A stretch of 64,000 nt of DNA from an uncultured SAR116 cluster alpha proteobacterium (lineage in GTDB: Bacteria > Pseudomonadota > Alphaproteobacteria > Puniceispirillales > Marisalimonadaceae), in the NCBI GenBank assembly GCA_902543145.1, contig CACBXG010000001.1, forward strand, positions 1-64,000, written 5' to 3'. Below are positions 1 to 8,103 of the stretch, piece by piece; position 1 is the first letter of the stretch, and each line of letters begins with the position of its first letter. Position numbers and translations under genes: made by a program. The notes beneath the pieces were generated by a model. That model searched no databases. It saw only the letters and a list, made by a program, of their open reading frames with translations, and had not been told where the DNA came from.

Positions 1-400
1 CTCCTAACAAACCAGCTACAACGGCAGTCCACCTAATTAATCCAATTTTTTCACCTAAAACAAATGGAGATAATAAAGTAACAAATATAGCAGAGCTCTG
101 GGCGAGTGCCGTGGTAAGGCCAATGGGTATTAGTTGTAATGAAGAGAATACCATTATCATTGTCACAAAACCAAAAAAAGAACGTAAAGCAATATTTTTC
201 CAATTGTTTATTTGAAACAAAAGTGATTTCCTCGCTATATAAGCTAGAATAATCAGAATGGGTAATGAATATGTAAACCTAGAAAATAAGGTAATTATAA
301 AATCTACATCACCTGATAAAGATTTGATTATCATATGTGTTAATAAAGAAAAAAATATAAATATGGTCCAAATTAAGGAGCCAATTATGTTTGAAGACAT
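1..400 (-). CDS. EamA/DMT-family permease, 3' part missing (runs off the window)
   Basis: The reverse strand from the ATG at 398-400 is open to the window edge and encodes at least 133 residues beginning MSSNIIGSLIWTIF. It shows alternating hydrophobic helices with short basic loops, and a segment reading LIPIGLTTALAQSSAIF followed by LLSPFVLGEKIG, which is the usual helix 3-4 arrangement of EamA (drug/metabolite transporter) permeases. Proteins of this family have about ten helices and 280-300 residues, so more than half lies outside the window. The substrate cannot be told; such carriers export or import small metabolites across the inner membrane. It is divergent from the flavoprotein gene that starts at 504, so a promoter region for both should lie between 401 and 503. 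Confidence 0.8.
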   Translation of the reverse strand, partial: MSSNIIGSLIWTIFIFFSLLTHMIIKSLSGDVDFIITLFSRFTYSLPILIILAYIARKSLLFQINNWKNIALRSFFGFVTMIMVFSSLQLIPIGLTTALAQSSAIFVTLLSPFVLGEKIGLIRWTAVVAGLLG

Positions 401-503
401 TTAAGACCAAATAATTATTTAAACTTGAAAATATTGACATTAGAGAATAACAATAATTTAAACAATATAATAAATTATTCCACTACTGTAAGGAAAATAC
501 AGC

Positions 504-1976
504 ATGCCAAAAAAAGTTGTAATTGTTGGTTCTGGAAACGCAGCTTTGTCAGCAGGTATAGCTGCTTTAGAAAAAGGGGCAGAAGTAACTATTTACGAAA
601 AAGCTGACAAAAACATGGCAGGAGGTAATACAAAGTATACTGCTGGAGCAATGAGATTTGCTTATGAAAGTGGTGATCAATTAATGGGTCTTTTAGAAAA
701 TCCAAATGATAAAAGAATTAAAGATACGGATTTTGGCTCTTACACCCAAGAAAAGTTTGAAAAAGATTTATTAAACTTCAATGATGGAAGATCTTTGAGT
801 CATGAGCAAAAAATATTAGTTTCTAAATCCTTAGAGACAATACAATGGCTCTCTTCTCACAATATTAAGTTTGAGCCAATTTATTCAAGACAAAGCTTTT
901 TGAAAGAAGGAAAACATATTTTTTGGGGAGGTTTAACACTAGCATCAAAAAATGAAGGAGTTGGATTGTTTGATCAAGAACTTGATGTATTTTTGTTCTT
1001 AGGTGGAAAAATTTTTTATACAAGTCCGGTTACAAATCTTATCCATGAAGGTGGAAAGGTAAAAGGTATTTATGTCAATGAAGAAAAAGTAGTTGCTGAC
1101 TCAGTAATTCTTGCATCAGGAGGATTTGAGGCTAATGACGAACTTCGAAAATTTTATATTGGTGATAATTGGTTAAAAGCAAAAGTAAGGGGAACCCCTC
1201 ATAATACTGGTGATGGCTTAAAAATGGCATTAAAAATTGGAGCTACAAAACACGGTTTATATAATGGTTGTCATGCAACTCCAATGGATTTACATATGAA
1301 AAATTATGGTGGTTTAGATTTAGAACCCAGCGAAAGAAAAAATTATAGAAAGATATGTTATTTTTTAGGAATTATGGTTAATGCAAAAGGTAAAAGATTT
1401 TTGGATGAGGGTAAAAATTTTAGAAACTATACATATGCTCAATATGGAAAAAAAGTTTTAGACCAGCCAGGCCATTTCGCTTGGCAAATTTTTGATAGTA
1501 AGGTTTTTGATTTGCTTTACGAAGAATATGCATTTCATGATGCGCACTTTGTTGAGGCAAATACTATTGATGAGTTAATTAAAAGAATGGATGGTGTTGA
1601 TAAATTAGAAACTAAAAGAACAATTAATGAATTTAACAATTCTGTTGATATTAATACTTCTTTTGATCCAACTATACTTGATGGAAAATCAACAAATGGA
1701 CTTGAAATTGAAAAATCCAATTGGGCACAGAAACTAGATAATGGTCCATTTAAAGCTTTTCCTGTCACTGGAGGTATTACTTTTACATATGGTGGATTAA
1801 AAGTAGATAAAAATGGATCAGTATTAGATACTAAAGACAATCCAATAAAGGGTTTATACGCATGTGGAGAGTTAGTAGGAGGAGTGTTTTTTAATGGTTA
1901 CCCTGGCGGGTCTGGCTTAACATCTGGTGCAGTTTTTGGAAGAATAGCTGGTTATGGTTCAGTAAAAGAAGTATAA
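504..1976 (+). CDS. FAD-dependent dehydrogenase of the fumarate reductase/TcuA (tricarballylate dehydrogenase) family
   Basis: A 490-residue cytoplasmic flavoprotein. Residues 5-14 (VVIVGSGNAA) form the N-terminal Rossmann dinucleotide motif that binds FAD. It is followed by a GGNTKYTAGAMRF segment near residue 45, typical of the TcuA/fumarate-reductase flavoprotein group. The C-terminus has the second FAD segment, LYACGELVGGVFFNGYPGG, and then GSGLTSGAVFGR. The length matches TcuA-like proteins (about 470-500 residues). TcuA oxidises tricarballylate to cis-aconitate, but this family also includes other alpha,beta-dehydrogenases, and no TcuB iron-sulfur partner is adjacent, so the substrate is open. 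The start at 504 is preceded by AAGGA at a proper distance. The next gene starts three bases after the stop, so the two form an operon that probably acts on one carboxylic or hydroxy acid pathway. Confidence 0.85.
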   Translation: MPKKVVIVGSGNAALSAGIAALEKGAEVTIYEKADKNMAGGNTKYTAGAMRFAYESGDQLMGLLENPNDKRIKDTDFGSYTQEKFEKDLLNFNDGRSLSHEQKILVSKSLETIQWLSSHNIKFEPIYSRQSFLKEGKHIFWGGLTLASKNEGVGLFDQELDVFLFLGGKIFYTSPVTNLIHEGGKVKGIYVNEEKVVADSVILASGGFEANDELRKFYIGDNWLKAKVRGTPHNTGDGLKMALKIGATKHGLYNGCHATPMDLHMKNYGGLDLEPSERKNYRKICYFLGIMVNAKGKRFLDEGKNFRNYTYAQYGKKVLDQPGHFAWQIFDSKVFDLLYEEYAFHDAHFVEANTIDELIKRMDGVDKLETKRTINEFNNSVDINTSFDPTILDGKSTNGLEIEKSNWAQKLDNGPFKAFPVTGGITFTYGGLKVDKNGSVLDTKDNPIKGLYACGELVGGVFFNGYPGGSGLTSGAVFGRIAGYGSVKEV

Positions 1977-1979
1977 ACA

Positions 1980-2936
1980 ATGAAAAAACTTAAGGTAGCA
2001 GTTTTAGATGATTATCAAAATGTAACTCACCATTTTGCCAATTGGGAAAATCTAAATGAAAAAATAGAACTTAAAGTTTTTAATGAATATATTGGAGATG
2101 ACCCTAACTTGTCAGATCAATTACTTAATTATGATGTTTTGTGCTTGATGAGAGAAAGAACACCACTACCAGGAAACTTAATAAATAAACTTACAAATTT
2201 AAAACTAGTGATTACTAGTGGAATGTGGAATGCATCTATAGACGCGGAAACTTTAAAAAGGAAAAATATAATTTATTGTGGTACTGAAACTCAAATTCAT
2301 CCCACAGCAGAATTATCTTGGGCACTCATTATGAATTGTTGGAGAGGATTGCAAACTGAAATTCAAAACATGAAAGAAGGTAATTGGCAGACAACAATTG
2401 GAAGAAGTTTAAAAGGAAATACTTTAGGTATTTTTGGTCTTGGCAAGCAAGGTTTACAAGTTGCTGGTTATGGAAAAGCTTTTGGAATGAAAGTGATTGC
2501 TTGGAGCCATAATTTAAAACAAAAAGATTGTGAAAAAGTTGGTGTTGAATATGTAAGCAGTGCAGATTTATTTAAAATGTCAGATATCTTAACAATTCAC
2601 ACTAGATTGTCTGAAAGAACAGAAGGATATATTGACAAAAACAAACTTAAATTAATGAAAAAAGCATCTATAATTATTAACACTAGCAGAGGGCCAATTA
2701 TAAAAGAACAAGATCTAATAAAAGCACTCAATAATAAAATCATTTCATGTGCAGCCTTAGATGTTTATGATCAAGAACCTCTTCCAAGAGACCATATTTT
2801 AAGAAAGACAAAAAACTTGATTCTTACACCTCATATTGGTTACGTATCTGAAGAAGCATACGAAAAGTTCTTTAATGGTTACTTCAAAGCAATAGAAGCT
2901 TTTATAAACAAAAAACTGATTAATCAAATTTTTTAA
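1980..2936 (+). CDS. NAD-dependent D-2-hydroxyacid dehydrogenase
   Basis: 318 residues with the complete fold of the D-isomer-specific 2-hydroxyacid dehydrogenases. A catalytic N-terminal part is followed by the NAD-binding motif GLGKQG (153-158), the INTSRGP segment with catalytic Arg near 237, DVYDQEPLP with Glu near 266, and TPHIGY with the catalytic His near 285. These enzymes interconvert a 2-oxo acid and a D-2-hydroxy acid with NAD(H) in the cytoplasm. Phosphoglycerate dehydrogenase is the best-known member, but the regulatory ACT domain of SerA is absent. It is tightly linked (3 bp) to the upstream TcuA-like flavoprotein, so it probably works on the same substrate chain. The exact substrate is not determined by the sequence. 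Confidence 0.85.
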   Translation: MKKLKVAVLDDYQNVTHHFANWENLNEKIELKVFNEYIGDDPNLSDQLLNYDVLCLMRERTPLPGNLINKLTNLKLVITSGMWNASIDAETLKRKNIIYCGTETQIHPTAELSWALIMNCWRGLQTEIQNMKEGNWQTTIGRSLKGNTLGIFGLGKQGLQVAGYGKAFGMKVIAWSHNLKQKDCEKVGVEYVSSADLFKMSDILTIHTRLSERTEGYIDKNKLKLMKKASIIINTSRGPIIKEQDLIKALNNKIISCAALDVYDQEPLPRDHILRKTKNLILTPHIGYVSEEAYEKFFNGYFKAIEAFINKKLINQIF

Positions 2937-3038
2937 AATCTTAAAAATTATCTTGAATTCATAGAGGTATTTTTAATCGATTTTTTGTTGTTTTCAATCA
3001 AGAATCAACCGCTAGCATAAAGTCAGCTCCGAGTAAAT

Positions 3039-3280
3039 TTAATCCATATTTGCAAACAGCTTGTGACGACGAATTGTAACAGGGTTCTTGTTTTGAAGTG
3101 GGCTCAAAGTACCAAATTTAATGTTTAAAAAATTCATAATTGTCTACTTAAAAGCTAAAAGAAAGGTGCTTTAAGAGTTACTAGACTGTAATCAAAAGAT
3201 TCATCATCAACGTAGACAAATTAATCTGTCTTAGAACTTAAATGTTTAAACGAAGCTGTGTCTCCACCTATATTCTGCAT
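3039..3280 (-). pseudogene. Decayed coding remnant in the 2937-3337 gap, family unknown
   Basis: The 401 bases between the hydroxyacid dehydrogenase and the acyltransferase hold no intact gene. On the minus strand two protein-like pieces follow each other in different frames. One begins MQNIGGDTASFKHLSSKTD at 3280, runs through an in-frame stop and continues FVYVDDESFDYSLVTLKAP. The second (3137-3039) ends PLQNKNPVTIRRHKLFANM plus one Asp and a stop. The residue content is coding-like and the frames are broken by one nonsense codon and at least one shift, which suggests a decayed 3' part of a gene that once followed the NeuD-like gene. I do not recognise the family. The rest of the gap (2937-3038) is plain AT-rich sequence. 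Confidence 0.3.
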
Positions 3281-3337
3281 TGTACTTAAAATTCAGGTTG
3301 CTTTAGGTATTGCTTACTAGTAATTCTGCTATTTCTA

Positions 3338-3988
3338 CTATGCTAAATATGAATCACCTTTGATACGCTTCCTGACAAATTTACATGGACTACCATTAGC
3401 AACAACGTTGCTTGAAATTTGCTTATTAACATAACTATTAGCCCCTATTACAACATCGTCCCCAATTAGCACTCCATGCTTAACTGTTGCACCTATCGAC
3501 AAAGCAGATCGAATCCCAATCTTTACATTACCGCCGGTAACCACTCTTGGCGCAATAGATGAAAATGCATTCATTTCACATTCATGATCTATAGAAGATG
3601 AAGTATTCAAAATACAAAAGTTACCAACTTTACAGTTTGGTCCAACATTAACTTGTGGCATCACAACAGTTCCCTCACCAACTTCTGTGTTTATACCAAT
3701 AACTGCAGAATTATGTATAAGTGACGGGAATTTTGCGTTAGGTAAAGCAGACTTGTATTCGTAACTTACACGTTCACGCACAGAATTGTCACCGATAGCC
3801 ACAGTCAAGTTTGCTGTTTTATGATTGTGATAGCATTGCTGAGTTGTAATTATCGGAATGTCTAACAATTTAGACCCAGCTTTACTGTCATCAACAAAAG
3901 CAATAACCCTCATTCCACTTCCATCTGCAACATTAGCGATACTTAATGCATGCCCTCCAGCGCCAATAATAATAATTGAAGAATTCAT
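3338..3988 (-). CDS. NeuD/PglD-like sugar O- or N-acyltransferase
   Basis: 216 residues. The N-terminal third is a small Rossmann-like nucleotide/PglD domain (IIIIGAGGHALSIANVA at residues 5-21, IAFVDDS). The rest is a left-handed beta-helix of hexapeptide repeats (IGINTEVGEGTVVMPQVNVG, IGDDVVIGANSYV), closed by NGSPCKFVRKR, which fits the NeuD/PglD group. These cytoplasmic enzymes transfer an acetyl group from acetyl-CoA to nucleotide-activated amino sugars or sialic-acid-type sugars used for surface glycans. No sialic or legionaminic acid synthase is in the window, so the acceptor is unknown. The gene is immediately downstream of an H-NS-like leader ORF (4012-4164). Its ATG overlaps an in-frame TGA of that ORF's read-through frame, which suggests past translational coupling. 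Confidence 0.85.
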   Translation of the reverse strand: MNSSIIIIGAGGHALSIANVADGSGMRVIAFVDDSKAGSKLLDIPIITTQQCYHNHKTANLTVAIGDNSVRERVSYEYKSALPNAKFPSLIHNSAVIGINTEVGEGTVVMPQVNVGPNCKVGNFCILNTSSSIDHECEMNAFSSIAPRVVTGGNVKIGIRSALSIGATVKHGVLIGDDVVIGANSYVNKQISSNVVANGSPCKFVRKRIKGDSYLA

Positions 3989-4011
3989 GATTTATTTCTG
4001 CCTTTAGCTAA

Positions 4012-4164
4012 CTAACCTTCCTGCATCTTAGTATTAAAGCTAAACTCTTCACAAATGTGCATTATTTCATTCAATATATCCACATGTTTATTCTTTTTAG
4101 CTTCAACCATCAGTTGATGAATTGCTTCAATTTCAGCTTTCAATTCGTTATATGTTTTCATCAT
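4012..4164 (-). CDS. Short H-NS-like N-terminal-domain protein, leader copy 1
   Basis: A 50-residue ORF starting MMKTYNELKAEIEAIHQL with an AAAGGA ribosome site just upstream. It is predicted to be helical and charged. It aligns without gaps to two other short ORFs in this window (7761-7916 and 14613-14783) over the span MVEAKK...EEFSFN. The pattern of an N-terminal YxELKAE, an AKK/AKR segment and an EFxF box resembles the oligomerisation domain of H-NS-family nucleoid proteins; the C-terminal DNA-binding domain is absent. The reading frame ends at a TAG (4012-4014), but the same frame continues as LAKGRNKS to a TGA at 3985-3987 that overlaps the ATG of the NeuD-like gene. The copy therefore seems shortened by a nonsense mutation. 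The homology to H-NS is inferred by eye. Confidence 0.6.
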   Translation of the reverse strand: MMKTYNELKAEIEAIHQLMVEAKKNKHVDILNEIMHICEEFSFNTKMQEG

Positions 4165-4619
4165 ATATGTCCTTTAGCACTTATTTCTTAAAAAGTTATC
4201 TGAATTATTATAATGATTTGAAAGAACGTTTAAAAGCATGTTTTTTTTACTTCTTATGCTCAGTGTCTTAATTAGACTAAATTATTTATAGAGTGTCTAT
4301 AACATTCGATTATTACGTCAACCATACAAAAAGTCATTACAAATCGTCCACTTTTCTTAGTTTTAACAATAGTAACTTGCTAGTAACGTTGATTTGGTAA
4401 AGTTTGTTGTGGATGAATTTGTGTAAAGTCTTAGCGTTTCGTGTCTTTGAGAACTGTCTGCTGTTTTGGTTATTGTTTAACTATCTTAGTTTTAGTTACT
4501 GGTAACATTAAAAAAAAACTTAACAATTTTAGTACATCATATTAATTTTACAACGTTTAGTAGTGGTCCCCACATCCTATAGTTTATAAAAGTAGTGATT
4601 AAAAACAAATTTAGAGAAA
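4165..4619 (-). promoter_or_regulatory. Long AT-rich non-coding region upstream of leader copy 1
   Basis: 455 bases with no gene I can support on either strand. It separates the stop of the 378-residue membrane protein from the leader ORF of the NeuD-like gene, so it must hold the promoter of that unit. A 12-base string, CTATAGTTTATA at 4577-4588 (TATAAACTATAG on the minus strand, like a -10 element), is found again upstream of leader copy 3 at 15007-15018. Long AT-rich tracts of this sort are usual targets of H-NS-type silencing, but no specific operator is visible. No tRNA, hairpin terminator or repeat was found. Confidence 0.35.
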
Positions 4620-5756
4620 TTAACGTTTCAAAAAATAATTACCCGGTCTTTGGGCTATTAAAAATATAAACGAAACCAAAAAAGAAAATAAGACGACAAA
4701 AAGATATGTTTCTTGTGATGGTAAAATTGAATAATTGTGATGCAAAGAGTTGATCATACACAAAAGAATAAACACAAAGGTTAAAAAGTTATCAATTTTA
4801 GATGTTTTTTCCATAAAAAGTACTGGTGAAAATGCAACACTAAAAGCCGCCAGCCTAAGAATGTTTCCACCTGTAATCCCAGGGCCAGCTAAGAGGGGCT
4901 GAGAAGCAATAATTAAAACAGAAAAAAGAAAAATAATTACATGATTTCTTTTAAGCCTAAATAATATAAATGGTGTTAGTAAAACAAAAAAAAGTAATCC
5001 TCTTGACAAGAATTCTATCAATATCTCGAAAGAAACAGGCATAAAAATTCCCGTAATATGTTTAAGCAAGGAAGATGAGTCAGCCTCAAAAAATATTAAT
5101 GCCAAATAGTTGTTTAAAAGAAATAATATTAATAGGAGCAAAGAACCACAAACACCCTCTTTTATATTTATCTTTTCATACTTATAAAAAATAAAAATTA
5201 TCAATATTAGGAGTATTGCTGTCTGTCTACTAAATCCGGCCAAAATAAGAGCTGCAAAGAATAAACTATTTTTTTTATTCAAAACCGAAACTGCAAACAT
5301 AAAGCATGCTAGAAAAAAAAAACTATCTACCAACATTGCTGGCGCGTAAAAATATAATCTAAATCCATACGGAAAAAAAAGTACCGACGAAAAAATTACA
5401 ATTTTTATTGGAATATCTACTCTGATCGTAGAAGACAAATAAGTAAAAAATAAAACTATCCCAACTTGAAAAAATAAATATGAACTTTTTAAATCCATAG
5501 AAGTTAATTGAGAAAATAGTCCAACCAAAACATTTGGGAGCCAACGCTGTAGGTGATGTTGTCCATAATCCTCACCTAAATATTTACAATTTGGAAAAGA
5601 GACACAGTTTGAGATTGCAATATAATTGTTAGTAAGTTGAAAACCAGTTTCCTGGTACTTCAATGGATCCACAATTACCTGAGTTACCCAAAAAAACAAA
5701 AGTAAAAAAACAGCAATCGTGAAAAAAGCTTTATTATTCTGAAAAGTATCTATCAT
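4620..5756 (-). CDS. Polytopic membrane protein, candidate GT-C glycosyltransferase of a Gtr cassette
   Basis: 378 residues with about ten hydrophobic segments, an N-terminal signal-anchor-like helix (residues 12-30), and a large first periplasmic loop containing YLGEDYGQHHLQRWLP. No soluble domain is present. I do not recognise a named family with certainty. The gene is the last of three packed genes (4 bp overlap, then 3 bp gap) after a GT2 and a GtrA-like protein. This is the order of O-antigen glucosylation (Gtr) cassettes, where the third gene is a serotype-specific, poorly conserved GT-C enzyme that moves a sugar from undecaprenyl phosphate onto the glycan in the periplasm. An acidic residue pair in the first loop, as here (ED), is common in GT-C enzymes. 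The function is inferred from context. Confidence 0.6.
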   Translation of the reverse strand: MIDTFQNNKAFFTIAVFLLLFFWVTQVIVDPLKYQETGFQLTNNYIAISNCVSFPNCKYLGEDYGQHHLQRWLPNVLVGLFSQLTSMDLKSSYLFFQVGIVLFFTYLSSTIRVDIPIKIVIFSSVLFFPYGFRLYFYAPAMLVDSFFFLACFMFAVSVLNKKNSLFFAALILAGFSRQTAILLILIIFIFYKYEKINIKEGVCGSLLLLILFLLNNYLALIFFEADSSSLLKHITGIFMPVSFEILIEFLSRGLLFFVLLTPFILFRLKRNHVIIFLFSVLIIASQPLLAGPGITGGNILRLAAFSVAFSPVLFMEKTSKIDNFLTFVFILLCMINSLHHNYSILPSQETYLFVVLFSFLVSFIFLIAQRPGNYFLKR

Positions 5757-5759
5757 TAT

Positions 5760-6143
5760 TTAGAGAGCCTTGTAGAAAACATAGTTTTTCCTTAGAAAAA
5801 AATTCCAAAAAAATGTACTTGCAGAAGCAATAATTTTTGATAATGGAAGGATTATAGACATCAATTCTATGCAAACATACAATGAAAGCTGATTAATAAT
5901 CAACCCAACAGTACTAACTATAAATATAACTAAAAATTCACGTGACTTATTTTTAAATCTAATCCCTGATTCAAAAGCGAAGCGAATTGATAAAAAGTAA
6001 TTTATGCTTGTTGCTATACAAAAAGCTACAATACCTGCGTAAAACCAATTAAATGTGGATAATTGGACAAGAAATATAAATAATATTAAGTCTATTATAG
6101 CAGAGACACCACCTATTATAAAATATATTATTAAAGTTTTCAT
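5760..6143 (-). CDS. GtrA-like membrane protein (candidate polyprenyl-phosphate-sugar flippase)
   Basis: 127 residues with four predicted transmembrane helices and little else, the size and form of the GtrA family. The first helix reads FIIGGVSAIIDLILFIFL, and a basic loop (RFKNKSREF) separates helices two and three. GtrA proteins sit in the inner membrane and are thought to flip undecaprenyl-phosphate-linked glucose or a similar sugar to the periplasm. The gene overlaps the upstream GT2 gene by four bases (ATGA type) and is three bases from the downstream membrane protein, which supports a three-gene cassette translated together. Confidence 0.8.
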   Translation of the reverse strand: MKTLIIYFIIGGVSAIIDLILFIFLVQLSTFNWFYAGIVAFCIATSINYFLSIRFAFESGIRFKNKSREFLVIFIVSTVGLIINQLSLYVCIELMSIILPLSKIIASASTFFWNFFLRKNYVFYKAL

Positions 6144-6829
6144 TCCATTAAGCGGTATTTAATTATGCAATATATAGCCCTTATACCGTCTTTCCATCCA
6201 ACCTTCTTACCTTCTTCATACGTTCTACCGTAATATGATATACCAACTTCATATACGCGAAATTTCTTCCTAGCAATTTTTGCAGTAATTTCAGGTTCAA
6301 AACCAAATCTATTTTCTTTTATTTTAATAGATTCGATAACTTCTCTTTTAAAAGCTTTATAGCAAGTTTCCATATCTGTGAGGTTCAGATTGGTCATTAA
6401 ATTAGAAAAAAATGTTAAAATACCATTACCTAATCTATGCCAAAAATAAACTACTCTATGCGCATCACCTCCCATAAATCTTGAACCATAAACTACTTCA
6501 GCCTTGTCAGTAAGAATTGGCGCTAAGATTTTCTCATATTCATTTGGGTCATATTCTAGATCGGCATCTTGAATAATAACAACATCACCCGTGAATGTTT
6601 CAAATCCAGAACGCAATGCAGCTCCCTTTCCTTCGTTTTTATTTTTATAAATCACTCTGGAAACTTTGTTTTCAATTTTAGCTTTTAGTATTTCCCTAGT
6701 TCCATCAGTAGAATGATCATCAACAATAATAATTTCCTTGTTTTGGTAAGTAGATGATAAAACTGCATTAACTATATCAACAATTGTATCTTTTTCGTTA
6801 TAACAGGGTATGATAACTGATAATTTCAT
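6140..6829 (-). CDS. GT2 glycosyltransferase, polyprenyl-phosphate sugar synthase type (GtrB/DPM1-like)
   Basis: 229 residues, GT-A fold. It begins with KLSVIIPCYNEKDTI, has IIIVDDHSTDGT (nucleotide-binding Asp), then GKGAALRSGFE and IIQDADLEYDP, which holds the metal-binding DxD. The segment RFGFEPEITAKIARK near residue 175 is characteristic of dolichol/polyprenyl-phosphate mannosyl- and glucosyltransferases. No C-terminal membrane helices are present, as in DPM1 rather than full-length GtrB. It would make undecaprenyl-phosphate-sugar on the cytoplasmic face for the adjacent GtrA-like flippase. The gene is first of the cassette, with 132 non-coding bases upstream that should contain the promoter. 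Confidence 0.85.
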   Translation of the reverse strand: MKLSVIIPCYNEKDTIVDIVNAVLSSTYQNKEIIIVDDHSTDGTREILKAKIENKVSRVIYKNKNEGKGAALRSGFETFTGDVVIIQDADLEYDPNEYEKILAPILTDKAEVVYGSRFMGGDAHRVVYFWHRLGNGILTFFSNLMTNLNLTDMETCYKAFKREVIESIKIKENRFGFEPEITAKIARKKFRVYEVGISYYGRTYEEGKKVGWKDGIRAIYCIIKYRLME

Positions 6830-6961
6830 TTTTTATTACTCTTGAAAAAGTCTTAAAGAATAAACTGTTTTTATATTATGATACTATTAAAAGCAATTAC
6901 AGTTCTTATTAATAAAATAGCTATTAAACGAATTCTATTAAATCCATAAAATCAAATCACT

Positions 6962-7774
6962 TTATAATTTTCTGATGATAATTTCCTCACCTCTGCACAA
7001 TAGACGAGATATTAATGTGGGATGAGAAATAATTTCATAACCTTTTGAAGCATAGAACATTAATGCAGAGTGAGCATCTATATCAATATATGCATCATCA
7101 TCAGCTACGTGTCCAAATTTTTTTATTAATTCTAAATTAACTGGAAGTACTCTATATCTTAGACATGGCTGGAGACCAATCAAATGTTTAATTTCATCAA
7201 TCAATCTGAAAGGAAATGCAAAGGCAAATCTATAAATTATACTTTCCCTAAGAGGTATCAACAGTTTTGCAATTTTTTTCTTTAATGAAAGCTCAGAATA
7301 GTCCTGAAAACCTAATTTTTGCACAGTCCATATTCGGCAATTCCAAGCAGGAGCTAAATATGCAAGTCCACCTTTTTTAAGTACCCTATCTATTTCACTC
7401 AATGCTTCCCCAATCCTAGGTATGTGTTCTAGGACTGAAATTGAAAAAATAAAGTCAAATTCTTTATCAGAAAAACTAAGGTCAGTTGCATCATCTTGCT
7501 TAATATTTATTGTCGTTCCAAATCGCTTTTTAGCTTGATCAACTGCGATTTTTGAATATTCAATGCCGATATAGTTAACATGACAATCATGATTAAAGCC
7601 GAGAGCGCAACCTACTTCAAGCACTCTAGAATTTTCATTTGCCCCATAATTGTTTAAGAAATTAATTACTTCTGAGTATATTTTTTTCTCTCTATATGTA
7701 GCGTACCCACTTTTTGTTTTTAAACCTCCATAGTTAATTACGCTGTCGCCATATAATTCATCATAAATATTCAT
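6962..7774 (-). CDS. Class I SAM-dependent methyltransferase
   Basis: About 270 residues with the SAM-binding motif I VLEVGCALGFNHD, an acidic motif II (IGIEYS), and FDFIFSISVLEHIP, which is the usual methyltransferase-11 post-motif. It probably methylates a sugar or lipid-linked intermediate of the surface glycan, but the acceptor cannot be told. The frame is open up to 7801, but the start at 7774 (MNIYDELYG) is preferred, because GAGGGGAAA lies 7 bases upstream. That ribosome site and the ATG are inside the end of leader copy 2, whose stop codon overlaps the first 14 bases of this gene. This suggests translational coupling. The C-terminal part (residues 150-270) has no recognised domain. 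Confidence 0.8.
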   Translation of the reverse strand: MNIYDELYGDSVINYGGLKTKSGYATYREKKIYSEVINFLNNYGANENSRVLEVGCALGFNHDCHVNYIGIEYSKIAVDQAKKRFGTTINIKQDDATDLSFSDKEFDFIFSISVLEHIPRIGEALSEIDRVLKKGGLAYLAPAWNCRIWTVQKLGFQDYSELSLKKKIAKLLIPLRESIIYRFAFAFPFRLIDEIKHLIGLQPCLRYRVLPVNLELIKKFGHVADDDAYIDIDAHSALMFYASKGYEIISHPTLISRLLCRGEEIIIRKL

Positions 7775-7916
7775 TTGCTTTCCCCTCTTTAGCCAATGCA
7801 TATTTCAAAGTATCATTAGTAAAGCTAAACCTTTTATAAAAACACTTAACTTCTCTAATTGCTTTAGCACGTTTGCTCTTCTTTGCTTCAACTTTTTGCT
7901 GCTGAATTGTTTTCAT
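7761..7916 (-). CDS. Short H-NS-like N-terminal-domain protein, leader copy 2
   Basis: A 51-residue ORF, MKTIQQQKVEAKKSKRAK onward, ending LAKEGKANEYL. It aligns with the other two leader ORFs from IQQQ/VEAKK to the RFSF box and then with the carboxy end of copy 3 (GKANEYL against GENSEIF), but it lacks the first ten residues. Like them it has only the charged helical part of an H-NS-type protein. Its last 14 bases overlap the start of the methyltransferase gene, and the methyltransferase ribosome site lies inside its coding sequence. No strong ribosome site precedes its own ATG, so its translation is less sure than for copy 3. The 187 bases upstream (7917-8103) hold no gene and should include the promoter. 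Confidence 0.5.
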   Translation of the reverse strand: MKTIQQQKVEAKKSKRAKAIREVKCFYKRFSFTNDTLKYALAKEGKANEYL

Positions 7917-8103
7917 CTAAGCTTTTTTACTCTTTATAAGGTTTCATCTGATACCGCAGTTATTAATTGTAGGCCTCATATTATATATTTGTTAAGGTTA
8001 TGAACAGCATATTTTACATTTTTACAACAATGCAATAAATTACACACTCTAGACTTTCACATCATAAACTATGATTTGCTTTTTTATATTGTTAAAAAAT
8101 TAT

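Noticed and set aside
425-607. A 60-codon frame overlapping the start of the TcuA-like gene
   Set aside because: It overlaps the well-supported flavoprotein start in another frame and gives a low-complexity, Asn-rich product.
1535-1840. A 101-codon minus-strand frame inside the TcuA-like gene
   Set aside because: It is antisense to a clear flavoprotein and shows no family features.
7761-7916. Treating the methyltransferase start as 7801 (MHWLKRGKQM)
   Set aside because: The extra nine codons lie in the leader ORF and have no ribosome site, while the ATG at 7774 has GAGGGGAAA at the right distance.
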